From Mycobacterium sp. DL592 (lineage in GTDB: Bacteria; Actinomycetota; Actinomycetes; Mycobacteriales; Mycobacteriaceae), in the NCBI RefSeq assembly GCF_011694515.1, contig NZ_CP050192.1, positions 1,807,827 through 1,871,826 on the forward strand: a stretch of DNA of 64,000 bases, read 5' to 3'. Below the pieces are notes generated by a model. It was not told where the DNA came from. It worked only from the letters and a program-made list of their open reading frames with translations, and did no database searches. Shown here one piece after another: positions 9,823 to 17,541 of this stretch (its first letter is position 1; each line of letters begins with the position of its first letter). The position numbers and the translations under genes are program-made.

Positions 9823-10209
9823 TCAGAGTCCGCCTAGGTCGTCGGGCACGTCGACGGCGTAGCTTTGCAGCGTCTCCAGCGGAACGAGATCCAGCGTGCG
9901 TTCGTGGGTGCAGGCCAGCACCACCGGAGCGGCACAGCCGTCCTGATGCGCGCGTAGCCAGTTGCGCGCCGTGACGCACCAGCGGTCGCCGGGGGCCAGG
10001 CCTGGGAAACGGAACTGGGGCATCGGCGTCGACAGATCGTTGCCGATCGAGCGCTGGTGGTCCAAGAACTCCGCGGTGACCACCGCACAGATGGTGTGCA
10101 ATCCGATGTCCTCGGGGCCGGTAGAACAGCACCCGTCGCGGTAGAAGCCGGTCAGCGGGTCGGTTCCGCAGGGTTGCAGTTCATCACCAAGCACATTGCG
10201 ATCGGGCAC
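9823..10209 (-). CDS. DUF2237 family protein
   Basis: A 128-residue cysteine-containing cytosolic protein with the DUF2237 hallmarks: near the start NVLGDELQPC, then GFYRDGCC, then HTICAVVTAEFL and APGDRWCVTA. The function is unknown; the conserved cysteines suggest metal binding. The GTG start at 10209 begins the conserved part (VPDRNVLG). An upstream in-frame ATG at 10287 would run into the TVP38 gene. It converges on the protease gene with only five bases between the stops, and lies just downstream of TVP38 in the same direction, probably as the last gene of the tetR-TVP38 transcript. Confidence 0.85.
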   Translation of the reverse strand: MPDRNVLGDELQPCGTDPLTGFYRDGCCSTGPEDIGLHTICAVVTAEFLDHQRSIGNDLSTPMPQFRFPGLAPGDRWCVTARNWLRAHQDGCAAPVVLACTHERTLDLVPLETLQSYAVDVPDDLGGL

Positions 10210-10216
10210 CCCACCA

Positions 10217-10906
10217 TTATTGGCCCCGGGCCCGCCAACTGCGGTATCCCCGGTGCGCGGCGAAGGCCCCGATGATCGCGGTGACACACCAGACCGCGAT
10301 GGCCGCGTAGGCCAGCGGTGAGTTCAGATCCGAGATGGAGGCGCCTAGCGCCGTATAGACGAAAGCGCGCGGTGCCGACCCGATCAACGCCCCGATTGTC
10401 ATCTGCCACAACGGCATTCCGAGAGCGCCGAATGCGTAAGAGGCCAGTGCATCGGAGATGCCGGGGATGAAGCGCTGGCCGACGACAGCCCACAGTCCGC
10501 GGCGTTTGATCTGGTTGTCGATCCGCTGCGTCCAGTCCGCTCCGATGAGTGCCCGAGCGCTGTCGCGGCCGGCGCGCCGTCCGAGGAAAGCGGTGATCGT
10601 CGCCGTCGTCGCCGTCGAACCCAGCGTCACGAACGTGCCGAGCAGCGGACCGAACAGAAACCCGCTGCCCGCCGCCAACAGCGGCCCGGGAACGAAGATC
10701 GCGGCCAGCACCGCCGAGACCAGCAGGTAGGCCAGTGGGGCGGCCGGCCCGGTGGCGGCGACGGCGTCGCGGACCTGCTCGACGTCGATGACGCGGGAGA
10801 CGGCGACGAGGTAGAAGACCGTGAGCAACACCGCGACGAACAGCGCCAGTCGCAGAATGTGCGGCCAGCGCCGAACCGGCGGACGGTCCCTGCCGTCGTC
10901 AGGCAT
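10217..10906 (-). CDS. TVP38/TMEM64 (DedA-like) family membrane protein
   Basis: A 229-residue inner-membrane protein with about five to six hydrophobic segments. The re-entrant loop signature is visible as FVPGPLLAAGSGFLFGPLLG and, after it, FIPGISDALASYAFGALGMP. The family is related to DedA proteins and eukaryotic VTT-domain lipid scramblases; mycobacterial members affect envelope lipid balance. I took ATG 10906, which overlaps the last eight bases of the tetR gene. The upstream open frame is Arg/Pro/Cys-rich and lacks family similarity. It is probably co-transcribed with the TetR regulator. Confidence 0.88.
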   Translation of the reverse strand: MPDDGRDRPPVRRWPHILRLALFVAVLLTVFYLVAVSRVIDVEQVRDAVAATGPAAPLAYLLVSAVLAAIFVPGPLLAAGSGFLFGPLLGTFVTLGSTATTATITAFLGRRAGRDSARALIGADWTQRIDNQIKRRGLWAVVGQRFIPGISDALASYAFGALGMPLWQMTIGALIGSAPRAFVYTALGASISDLNSPLAYAAIAVWCVTAIIGAFAAHRGYRSWRARGQ

Positions 10907-11663
10907 TGAGGATGTGCAGCGCGGCGGCCTGACCTCCGTGCAGAAACTCGACGATCTCCGTCGCGGTGGTCTGCACCTGCTTGCGGTTTGCCCGCTCCGG
11001 ACCCAGTAGGGCGGTGATGGCGGGGCCCAGTACTCGCAGGGGATCGGCGTCGACCCAGTCCGGCACGGGTCGCAGCTGTGACAGCACGGCACCGGTGATC
11101 AGCAGATGAAGTGCGATCGCCTGGTCGGTGACATCCCAGTCTTCCCGGGCCAGGCTGTGGCGGCGCCAGATCGGCAGGATGCCGTGCAGCATGGCGCTGG
11201 GCCCGAGGGTGCTGTGCAGGGAGACCGAGCGCGGGTGGTTGGCGAGGACTCCGAGCAGGTCTTCGTTGTGGTCCTGCATCGCGGAGATGAGCGGATTGGT
11301 GGTCACCGTCTGCAGCATCATCGGGCAGAAGCGCGACGGGCGGACGAGGTCGGGTTCGTCGGTGATCTGCTGGATCAGGCCGTCCATGATGCTCATGAAG
11401 TTGCGCCCGATCAGCCCGACCAGCAGGTCCTCTTTGGTGGGCCAGTACAGGTAGACCGTTCCCTTGCCGACGTGCGCCCGCTGCGCGACGTCGGCGACGG
11501 TGAATCCTTTGACGCCCCGCGCCACGAGCAGATCGCTGGCCGCCGCCAACAGCCTGGCCGCCTTCGCCGAATGCTGCTCGGGCAGGTCATCGAGGGAAGT
11601 GCTCACCGTCGTGACTATATCGGCGGGCGAGTTGAACGCACCCGAATCGGCTTCTGTCGACAT
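10899..11663 (-). CDS. TetR/AcrR family transcriptional regulator
   Basis: A 254-residue repressor-type protein. The TetR helix-turn-helix lies at about 34-80: KAARLLAAASDLLVARGVKG, then FTVADVAQRAHVGKGTVYLYW. The C-terminal ligand domain is helical, and its ligand is unknown. A perfect 10-bp inverted repeat (11681-11707) lies 18 bp upstream of its start, between it and the divergent acyltransferase gene. This is the classical arrangement for autoregulation and control of the neighbour. Its stop overlaps the start of the TVP38 gene. Confidence 0.92.
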   Translation of the reverse strand: MSTEADSGAFNSPADIVTTVSTSLDDLPEQHSAKAARLLAAASDLLVARGVKGFTVADVAQRAHVGKGTVYLYWPTKEDLLVGLIGRNFMSIMDGLIQQITDEPDLVRPSRFCPMMLQTVTTNPLISAMQDHNEDLLGVLANHPRSVSLHSTLGPSAMLHGILPIWRRHSLAREDWDVTDQAIALHLLITGAVLSQLRPVPDWVDADPLRVLGPAITALLGPERANRKQVQTTATEIVEFLHGGQAAALHILNA

Positions 11664-11680
11664 GCCAGCCAGTATGTCAT

Positions 11681-11707
11681 ACTGACCAAAATGGTCGTTT
11701 GGTCAGT
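11681..11707. promoter_or_regulatory. Palindromic TetR-type operator
   Basis: Perfect 10-base arms ACTGACCAAA (11681-11690) and TTTGGTCAGT (11698-11707) flank a seven-base spacer in the divergent tetR/acyltransferase promoter. The inner spacer ATGGTCG also contains a GGTC element. The size (27 bp) and position fit a TetR dimer-pair site. Confidence 0.82.
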
Positions 11708-11743
11708 TTGGCCAACGCCCGCGCCCTACCTCAGGAGATGACA

Positions 11744-12643
11744 ATGTCGAATGCATTGCCGAACAACGACTCCCGCGTGTCCGCTGACCTCGAGCACCTG
11801 GTTAATCAGCCGGACCGCGTGCAGTCCGTCGCCAAGGCCATCTTCGCTGTCGCGGATCGGATGGCGCCGGTGGTCGACTTCGGCAAGCCCTACGTCGACG
11901 GTTTGGAGAACCTGCCACGCGACGGCCGGTTCCTACTCGTCGGCAACCACACCACCTTCGGGATGGCGGAGGTCGTGATGATCCCGTACTTCGTGCACCG
12001 CGACCTCGGGGTTCGCGTTCGCGGCCTTGCCGAGAAGTCATTCGGGGACATGCGCGGTATCGCCGCAGACGTGCTGGCAGCTGCCGGCGCGGTGGTCGGC
12101 ACCCCGGAGAACGGCGCAGCGCTGATGGCCAACGACGAAACGATCCTGGTGTTCCCCGGCGGCGGGCGCGAGATGCCCAAGTTCAAAGGTGAGAAGTACC
12201 GGTTGCGCTGGGAGGGCCGCAGCGGATTCGCCCGGCTGGCCATCGCCCACAACTATCCGATCGTGCCCGTCGGACTCGTCGGCGGCGACGACGTCTACCA
12301 CGGTCTGGTCGAACGAGACAGCGCCGTAGGACGGGTGAGCCAGTTCATCGGGCGACGCATCGGCGGCCGGCCGGACATGGCCATTCCGCCGACCCGTGGC
12401 CTGGGACCCACCCTCTTGCCCGATCCCAAGCGGATGTACCTGCGTTTCGCTGCACCCATCGACACCACGAAACCTGCCCGCACCAACGCGCAAGCGTGGG
12501 AAGCGACCGTCAAGGAACGCACCCAGTCCGCGCTCGAAGGCGTCCTGGCCGATCTGCAGAAGCTGCGCGAGAGCGACCCCTTCCGCAACCTCAATCCACT
12601 CGGCTGGAGCCGGGCCCTCCAGCCCGAATCAGCCGCGTCCTAA
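11744..12643 (+). CDS. Lysophospholipid acyltransferase family protein (PlsC-like)
   Basis: A 299-residue acyltransferase. The PlsC-type catalytic motif appears as VGNHTTFGMAEV (a variant of HX4D, with E in place of D) at about 75-87, and the second motif as VFPGGGREM at about 142. The later IVPVGLVGGDD segment is also typical. Members of this mycobacterial group are annotated as 1-acyl-glycerol-3-phosphate or diacylglycerol acyltransferases acting on membrane or storage lipid. The start at 11744 has AGGAG six bases upstream; an ATG at 11738 has no spacing. It is controlled from the TetR palindrome upstream (inference). Its 3' end overlaps the convergent aldo/keto reductase gene by 15 bp. Confidence 0.87.
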   Translation: MSNALPNNDSRVSADLEHLVNQPDRVQSVAKAIFAVADRMAPVVDFGKPYVDGLENLPRDGRFLLVGNHTTFGMAEVVMIPYFVHRDLGVRVRGLAEKSFGDMRGIAADVLAAAGAVVGTPENGAALMANDETILVFPGGGREMPKFKGEKYRLRWEGRSGFARLAIAHNYPIVPVGLVGGDDVYHGLVERDSAVGRVSQFIGRRIGGRPDMAIPPTRGLGPTLLPDPKRMYLRFAAPIDTTKPARTNAQAWEATVKERTQSALEGVLADLQKLRESDPFRNLNPLGWSRALQPESAAS

Positions 12644-13600
12644 CCGTTCCCGGACGGTGTCGGTCAGGAACCGGGCTGCCGATGCGGGGCGGAACGCCTT
12701 CGCGGCTGCCGTCAGCACATCCCTGGCCTCGGTCGACAGCTCGATGTCGGCTGCCGCACAGTTGAATTCGAGCTGTTCGACGCTGGAGGCACCCGGGATC
12801 GCCACCACGCCGGGCAGGCTGATCAGCCATGCCAGCGCCACCTGAGCCGGCTTGGCGCCGACCTCGGCGGCGACGTCGCGCAGCGTCTGCAGCAGCGGTT
12901 CGGCCCGGCGCAGGTTCTCGGTTCCGAACAATCGGTTGGCCGCGCGGATACCACCCGGGCGGTTGTCCAGGCCGTACTTGCCGCCGAGCAGGCCCTGTTC
13001 CAGCGGGCTCCAAGCGATGATGATCCGGTTCTCCCGTTCGGCGAACGGGACGAGATCCTTCAGCGGGCCGGCGTGCGCCAGCGAGAAGTGCACCTGGTTG
13101 CTGATCACCGGGCGGCCCAGTGCCGCATCGGCTTTGCGCCAGCGCTCCAGTGAATAGTTGGACACGCCGGCCGCGCCGATCGCTCCGCTGTCGAGGAGGT
13201 CGCGCATACCGGGCATGATCACCGAATCGGGGACCACTGGGTTGGGCTGGTGGATCTGGTAGAGCGGGATCTTGTTCAGTCCGAGCCGCTGGGCGCTGGC
13301 CTGCTCGCGCTGGCGGATCACCGGCGGAAACGGCGCCACCGGAAACACCTTGCTGGCGACGGCGACATTGGCCCGCTCATCCCCGAGCGCCTCGCCGAGG
13401 ATGCGCTCGCTGCGACCGAAGCCGTAGATCTCCGCGGTGTCGAAGAAGGTGACCCCCAACGCCAGCGCGCGCTGCACGATATCGCGTGCCGCGCCCTGGG
13501 CGTACTCGTCGCCATAGCCCCACTCGCTGGAGCCGAACTGCCAGGTTCCCAGACCGATGCGGCTGACCCGCCCTACACCGTCTACTTCGAGATACTTCAT
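12629..13600 (-). CDS. Aldo/keto reductase
   Basis: A 323-residue aldo/keto reductase with tetrad D54, Y59, K84 and H117 (FFDTAEIYG, ASKVFP, YQIHQPN). The AWSPLEQGLLGGKYG segment and IPGASSVEQLEFN cofactor loop are intact. The early GTWQFGSSEWGYG loop resembles the AKR11/AKR12-like group acting on quinone- or sugar-type aldehydes. It ends inside the convergent acyltransferase gene and lies just downstream of the DUF427 gene (10-bp gap), with which it may form an operon. Confidence 0.9.
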   Translation of the reverse strand: MKYLEVDGVGRVSRIGLGTWQFGSSEWGYGDEYAQGAARDIVQRALALGVTFFDTAEIYGFGRSERILGEALGDERANVAVASKVFPVAPFPPVIRQREQASAQRLGLNKIPLYQIHQPNPVVPDSVIMPGMRDLLDSGAIGAAGVSNYSLERWRKADAALGRPVISNQVHFSLAHAGPLKDLVPFAERENRIIIAWSPLEQGLLGGKYGLDNRPGGIRAANRLFGTENLRRAEPLLQTLRDVAAEVGAKPAQVALAWLISLPGVVAIPGASSVEQLEFNCAAADIELSTEARDVLTAAAKAFRPASAARFLTDTVRERLGRG

Positions 13601-13609
13601 GGCACCAAC

Positions 13610-14287
13610 CTACGTGGCCGGCAGTTCCGCCTGCATCTGCACCTGTGCCGCATCAAAACTCAGAAGACCCATGATGGGCATGCTTTCCGGGAGCGGATCG
13701 TCATAGCTCCACGCGACGTCCTCGACGACGACTTCGCCGATCCGCACCGACCAGTAGGTCGCCACGCCCTTGTAGTTGCAGTAGCTGCTGGTGTCGCTTG
13801 TGGTCAGCAGGTCCGTGCGGACGTGCTGGGGCGCGACGTAGAGCCGCGGCTGCAGTGCCGTCTCGAAGAGAATCACCGTGTCGTCGGTGTCGACCAGCAT
13901 GGTGCCCGCCACCTCGACACGTAACCGCCGCGAAGTCGGGCGACAGTCGACCCGGTGGTACGGGTTGGGCGGGTAGTGGACCAGCCGCCGACCTTCTTCC
14001 AGCCAGGTGTCCACCGAATCCCATGGCACCAGGACATAACCGGGCGCCAGCGGTTCCGGTTCGCGGGGCAGATCGCCGACCTCGTCCTCCGGGAAGAGGT
14101 AGCTCAAGGGGCGACCCGCCCGGTGCACCATGAGAGCCCGCTCGGTGTCGATGACCTTGTGGCCGTTGCGAATTGCCTCGATGCGCCGGGGATGCGGCTC
14201 GACGTAGGCCAGGTCCCGGGGGAGTGGGGTGGAGAACCGGCCCGCCGGATCCGGGCCGAGGGGACCTCGTCCCGCGACCAGGCTCAC
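13610..14287 (-). CDS. DUF427 domain protein (two copies)
   Basis: A 225-residue protein with two DUF427 modules. The first runs over about 28-110 (VEPHPRRIEAIRNGHKVIDT). The second, at about 125-210, contains LYVAPQHVRTDLL, then SDTSSYCNYKGVATYWS and AWSYDDPLPE. DUF427 proteins are widespread in actinobacteria, and their biochemical role is not established. No signal peptide is seen. It is flanked by the aldo/keto reductase (10 bp away) and the DUF4185 protein gene (five bp away), all on the minus strand, so the three may be co-transcribed. Confidence 0.88.
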   Translation of the reverse strand: MSLVAGRGPLGPDPAGRFSTPLPRDLAYVEPHPRRIEAIRNGHKVIDTERALMVHRAGRPLSYLFPEDEVGDLPREPEPLAPGYVLVPWDSVDTWLEEGRRLVHYPPNPYHRVDCRPTSRRLRVEVAGTMLVDTDDTVILFETALQPRLYVAPQHVRTDLLTTSDTSSYCNYKGVATYWSVRIGEVVVEDVAWSYDDPLPESMPIMGLLSFDAAQVQMQAELPAT

Positions 14288-14291
14288 CGGC

Positions 14292-15971
14292 TCACACCGC
14301 CGTGGTGTGCAGCGGCGTCAGATCGGTCTGCATCAGCGTCACGTTGTAGGGGCCCCACAGCGACATGTTCCAGTACAGATTGCTGACATCGGCGTTGCCG
14401 CTGGCGTCCGTCAGTTTTCCGGTACCCGACCACGGGTGGATCATCGGCGCGTACAGGCCCGGGTACTGCAGGGAGGTGGCGATGGTGATCGGATCCGACC
14501 ACGGTCCCTCCGGGCGATCAGCTGTCCGCAGCACCACGTTGTTCTGGCCGTTTGCGTAGAGCACCACGTACTTGTTCAGGTAGTCGTTGTACTGCACCGA
14601 CATCTCGCTGACGTTGCCGCCGGTCTTGGCGCCGGTCAGTCCCGCGAACCAGCCGCCGAAGAAGTTCGGATTGTTCGCCAGATCGATGATGCCCCCGAAA
14701 ATCCCTGGGGAACTTGTGGAGTCACCCAGGATGGGTGCGGCCACGGCCGGCTTGCCCTGAACCCAGCTGCTGCCGTCCCAGTACTGGTACTTGGCCAGGT
14801 CGGTGATGTCGTCCTTGGCCACCCGCGACAGATAGGCCGAACCGGCCCGCCCGGAGGGGGTGCCGAACGCGTAGACATACTGCGGATCGCCGGCGGCCAC
14901 CTGGTCGGCGGGCTCGAGGACATATGCCGCCTGCTGGAAGTTCTGGCTGCCCGCCACATACGGCGTCGAGGAGCGGAACCAGCCCGCCGAGCGGATCGTC
15001 GAGGGCACCAGCACCCACTTGTCGGTGGCTTGGTCATACATCGAGATCGCCGAGTAGTTGGTGGTCCAGCGACCGGGGGTGTCCCAGGACTTGACCGACA
15101 TGTAGTTGACGTACTGCTGCTGGTTCACCGAGATCGCCGACGTCGGGATGATCGTCACCTCGGAGTTGAGGATAGGGAACAGCGCGCCCGGCGCACTCGG
15201 GATGAACTGGTAGGCGTAGCCGGTCTGCAGCAGACTCAGGCCGTTGGTCAAGTTCGTGTCGGTGCTCAGCAGCAGCACGTTCGAGCGCCAGTTGCCGGTC
15301 ATGTTGGGCCCGCTGAAGGTATCGCCGAACGCCAGCTGGATCTTGCCGGTCAGTCCGTTCTCCCACATGATGCCGAGGTCGGTGCCGTAGATACCGAATC
15401 CGTTGGTGATGTTGGGGCCGGTGACGAAGCCGACGTTGCGGGTGTTGAGCTGACCGGTCGTGGTCACCGCCGCCGCGGCCAGCGTGCCGGCCTGGGCGGC
15501 CTGGGCTGTCGCGGGTTCGAATTCCCGTCGCGCGGAGGCGGCCAGCGCCCACAGCGCGGGAGCCGGTGCCGGCGTCGGGGCTGCCGGTGAACCGGTCGCC
15601 GCGGCCGGCGCTGCCGGTGCGGGTTCGGCGGGGGCTGTCGTGGTGCTACTGGTGAGGGCGCCACCGGAACTGGTCACGACGCTGCGTGCGGCGGCGCTCG
15701 TGCCCTTCGATGACGACCCTGCCGAGTCCGAGCCCGGGGCGCGCTTGGTGCGCGCCGATGTCGCCGTCGACTTTGGACCCGGGTTGGCTGCCCCGGCAGA
15801 GGACGCGTCGTTGCCCGACGAACTCGCCGTTGAACCGGTTCCACCGGCGCCCGGGCTGTCGTCGGCCCACGCCACGGCGCTGCCGTTCGCTATCGCCGTG
15901 CCGATGCCCAAGGCCACTGCGAGTGCGCCCATCCGGCCTACGTATATGGCAGCTGTCCTGGAACGACCCAT
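14292..15971 (-). CDS. Secreted DUF4185 domain protein
   Basis: A 559-residue exported protein. Residues 1-37 are a signal peptide (GRMGALAVALGIGTAIANG core, AWA-DD cleavage). Residues 40-165 are a Ser/Ala/Pro-rich linker that ends with ALWALAASARREFEP, a short motif seen in several mycobacterial secreted proteins. From about 180 to the end is a DUF4185 module, a predicted beta-propeller related to glycoside hydrolase families. Its blade-like repeats include NITNGFGIYGTDLGIMWE, GDTFSG and YNDYLNKYVVLYANG. The start ATG 15971 has GAGGGGTGG upstream; an in-frame ATG at 16010 lacks a site. Confidence 0.88.
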   Translation of the reverse strand: MGRSRTAAIYVGRMGALAVALGIGTAIANGSAVAWADDSPGAGGTGSTASSSGNDASSAGAANPGPKSTATSARTKRAPGSDSAGSSSKGTSAAARSVVTSSGGALTSSTTTAPAEPAPAAPAAATGSPAAPTPAPAPALWALAASARREFEPATAQAAQAGTLAAAAVTTTGQLNTRNVGFVTGPNITNGFGIYGTDLGIMWENGLTGKIQLAFGDTFSGPNMTGNWRSNVLLLSTDTNLTNGLSLLQTGYAYQFIPSAPGALFPILNSEVTIIPTSAISVNQQQYVNYMSVKSWDTPGRWTTNYSAISMYDQATDKWVLVPSTIRSAGWFRSSTPYVAGSQNFQQAAYVLEPADQVAAGDPQYVYAFGTPSGRAGSAYLSRVAKDDITDLAKYQYWDGSSWVQGKPAVAAPILGDSTSSPGIFGGIIDLANNPNFFGGWFAGLTGAKTGGNVSEMSVQYNDYLNKYVVLYANGQNNVVLRTADRPEGPWSDPITIATSLQYPGLYAPMIHPWSGTGKLTDASGNADVSNLYWNMSLWGPYNVTLMQTDLTPLHTTAV

Positions 15972-16038
15972 CAATTCCACCCCTCGATTCACTTCTGTCA
16001 CATCATCCATCGCCGGCGGCCTGCTGGTTGTTTCCCGG

Positions 16039-16425
16039 TCACGACGTGAGTAGTAGTTCGCCCATCCGGGGAACGATTGCCTGCAACGCCTTCAGCGGCC
16101 GGATCATCACCTTGAACGACACGATCTTGCCGTCGTCGTTCCACCCGATGATGTCGACTCCTTCGACGGTGAGGCCGTCTAGCTCGGCCGCGAATTCCAG
16201 GACGGCCGAACGGCTGTCGATCCACTTGCTGGTATAGCGGAAGTTGCTGTGCGAGAACAGCTTCTCGGCTGCCCGTAGGTACATCGCGGTCTTCTCCCGG
16301 CCGTGCTGTGGGGTGAAGACGGCGGGCGAGTAGAACACCGCATCCTCGGCGAGGAGGTCGTCGAGGTCGTCGGTCTGCCCGTTCTCGATGACCTCGAGCC
16401 AGCGTTCGATGACGGGAGCGGTCAC
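16039..16425 (-). CDS. Nuclear transport factor 2 / SnoaL-like family protein
   Basis: A 128-residue alpha+beta barrel protein of the SnoaL/NTF2-like group: VIERWLEVIENGQTDDLDDL helix, then LLAEDAVFYSPAVFTPQHG, then repeated strands. Family members are small isomerases, hydratases or ligand-binding proteins. The GTG start at 16425 is supported by AAAGGA nine bases upstream and by the family start; the frame remains open to 16599 without similarity. A perfect 7-bp inverted repeat lies about 140 bp upstream (16562-16592). Confidence 0.82.
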   Translation of the reverse strand: MTAPVIERWLEVIENGQTDDLDDLLAEDAVFYSPAVFTPQHGREKTAMYLRAAEKLFSHSNFRYTSKWIDSRSAVLEFAAELDGLTVEGVDIIGWNDDGKIVSFKVMIRPLKALQAIVPRMGELLLTS

Positions 16426-16561
16426 GTCCGGGGTCCTTTCGCGTAACGGACTTCCAGCGTCCCACAGCCGCCCGGCCCGATGGTCGGGGTGCGGCATGTC
16501 GACGCAAAAATGAAACCTCACCGACCCGGCCAGGAAGTACTCCAGCAAATAAACTGACGAG

Positions 16562-16592
16562 CACATATGATTGCCAGATCTGCTGATATGTG
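16562..16592. promoter_or_regulatory. Spaced inverted repeat in AT-rich intergenic DNA
   Basis: Arms CACATAT (16562-16568) and ATATGTG (16586-16592) are perfect and separated by 17 bases that contain AGATCT. It lies in an unusually AT-rich stretch between the divergent SnoaL-like gene and the lipoprotein gene. It could be an operator; no regulator is encoded next to it. Confidence 0.4.
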
Positions 16593-16683
16593 ACACCATC
16601 GTCGTAGCCGGCGAAGTCGAATTCCGTCGGCGTCAACTTGCGCGGCGAACTAAATCGCCGCATTCTACCGAGGGGAAACACCT

Positions 16684-16965
16684 ATGAATGCAGGTCGTTC
16701 CTACACCAGCCTGGCAATCATTGCCGGCGCATCCATGTTCATCGCCTTCAGTTCGCTTGTTGCCGGTTGTGGCAACGATGGCAAGGAGGCCCCGTCCAGC
16801 ACAACTTCGCCCAGTGGCACGCCCTCATCGAGCGCACCGGCGTCCCCGACGGAGAAGTCGTTGGACCCCAACGGCGGCAACAAGTTCACCCCGCCGGTGG
16901 TCGCCCCGCCCGCACCGACCGAGGGTGCAGGCAATCACCACCACGGTCTGAACGGAATTGGCTGA
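16684..16965 (+). CDS. Small proline/serine-rich lipoprotein
   Basis: A 93-residue predicted lipoprotein. It has a charged start, a hydrophobic core IIAGASMFIAFSS and the lipobox LVAGC with the acylated cysteine at about residue 29. After that comes an unstructured Ser/Thr/Pro linker and a His-containing end (GNHHHG). No catalytic domain is visible. GAGGGG lies upstream of the ATG. It probably sits on the outer face of the plasma membrane; the function is unknown. Confidence 0.75.
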   Translation: MNAGRSYTSLAIIAGASMFIAFSSLVAGCGNDGKEAPSSTTSPSGTPSSSAPASPTEKSLDPNGGNKFTPPVVAPPAPTEGAGNHHHGLNGIG

Positions 16966-16971
16966 ACTCCG

Positions 16972-17448
16972 CTAGACCGATCCGGTGTGCAGTTCCCTGG
17001 CGATCGCGGCGTGATAGCGATCGATGTTGGCAGGGTTGACGATTCGGAAGAACCCGTCAGGCATCGGCTCATCGCGCGGGGCTTCGATGGTCATCGTCCG
17101 GCGGAACAGGGTGAGCCCCTCGCCAGGCTGGGTGAAGTGATACTGCACGGTGATCCTGCCCGCCATCCCGCCGTCGCCCTGCCGGTCGTGACCGAGCCGG
17201 CCGACCGAGGTGAACACCCATAGTGACGGCCGCATCGCGATGGCCAGATGCCAGGTGAAGATGCGCTCGCCGTCGGGGCCGCCTTCCTCCCAGGTGTCGC
17301 CGACCTCGAGGGGCAACGTGTCGAGCTTGCCGACGTAGTTGCTGCCCGGGTAGGTCTTCGTCCAATTGGCCGGATTGGTGACGAAGTCGTAGATCGCCTC
17401 AGGGGAGTGGTTGAACACCGTCTCCGAACTCGTTGTCACGATGCCCAA
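16972..17448 (-). CDS. SRPBCC family protein
   Basis: A 158-residue START/Bet v1-like ligand-binding protein. The N-terminal strand-helix pattern is SSETVFNHSPEAIYDFVTNP followed by ANWTKTYPGS, and there is a C-terminal amphipathic helix (NIDRYHAAIARELH). Members bind lipids or act as cyclase/aromatase-like proteins. The TTG start at 17448 has AGGA eight bases upstream; a GTG at 17439 is an alternative. It diverges from the phosphotransferase gene across a dyad-containing region. Confidence 0.8.
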   Translation of the reverse strand: MGIVTTSSETVFNHSPEAIYDFVTNPANWTKTYPGSNYVGKLDTLPLEVGDTWEEGGPDGERIFTWHLAIAMRPSLWVFTSVGRLGHDRQGDGGMAGRITVQYHFTQPGEGLTLFRRTMTIEAPRDEPMPDGFFRIVNPANIDRYHAAIARELHTGSV

Positions 17449-17481
17449 TTGGGTTGTCCTTTCCGGTCGGCACTGCGTGCG

Positions 17482-17512
17482 TAGTTTACACATTCTTCCG
17501 AATTTGTAACTA
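17482..17512. promoter_or_regulatory. Imperfect dyad between SRPBCC and phosphotransferase genes
   Basis: TAGTTTACACATTC (17482-17495) is the reverse complement of GAATTTGTAACTA (17500-17512), apart from one extra base and one mismatch, around a four-base centre. The stretch is AT-rich within a GC-rich neighbourhood and lies between two divergent starts. A TetR- or MarR-type operator is possible; no adjacent regulator is seen. Confidence 0.45.
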
Positions 17513-17541
17513 TATGCGTGCTCGGCCGGTAGGGTTCGACG

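Noticed and set aside
14229..15590. 453-codon open frame on the + strand
   Set aside because: It is antisense to the DUF4185 gene, and the translation is Arg/Val/Gly-rich without motifs.
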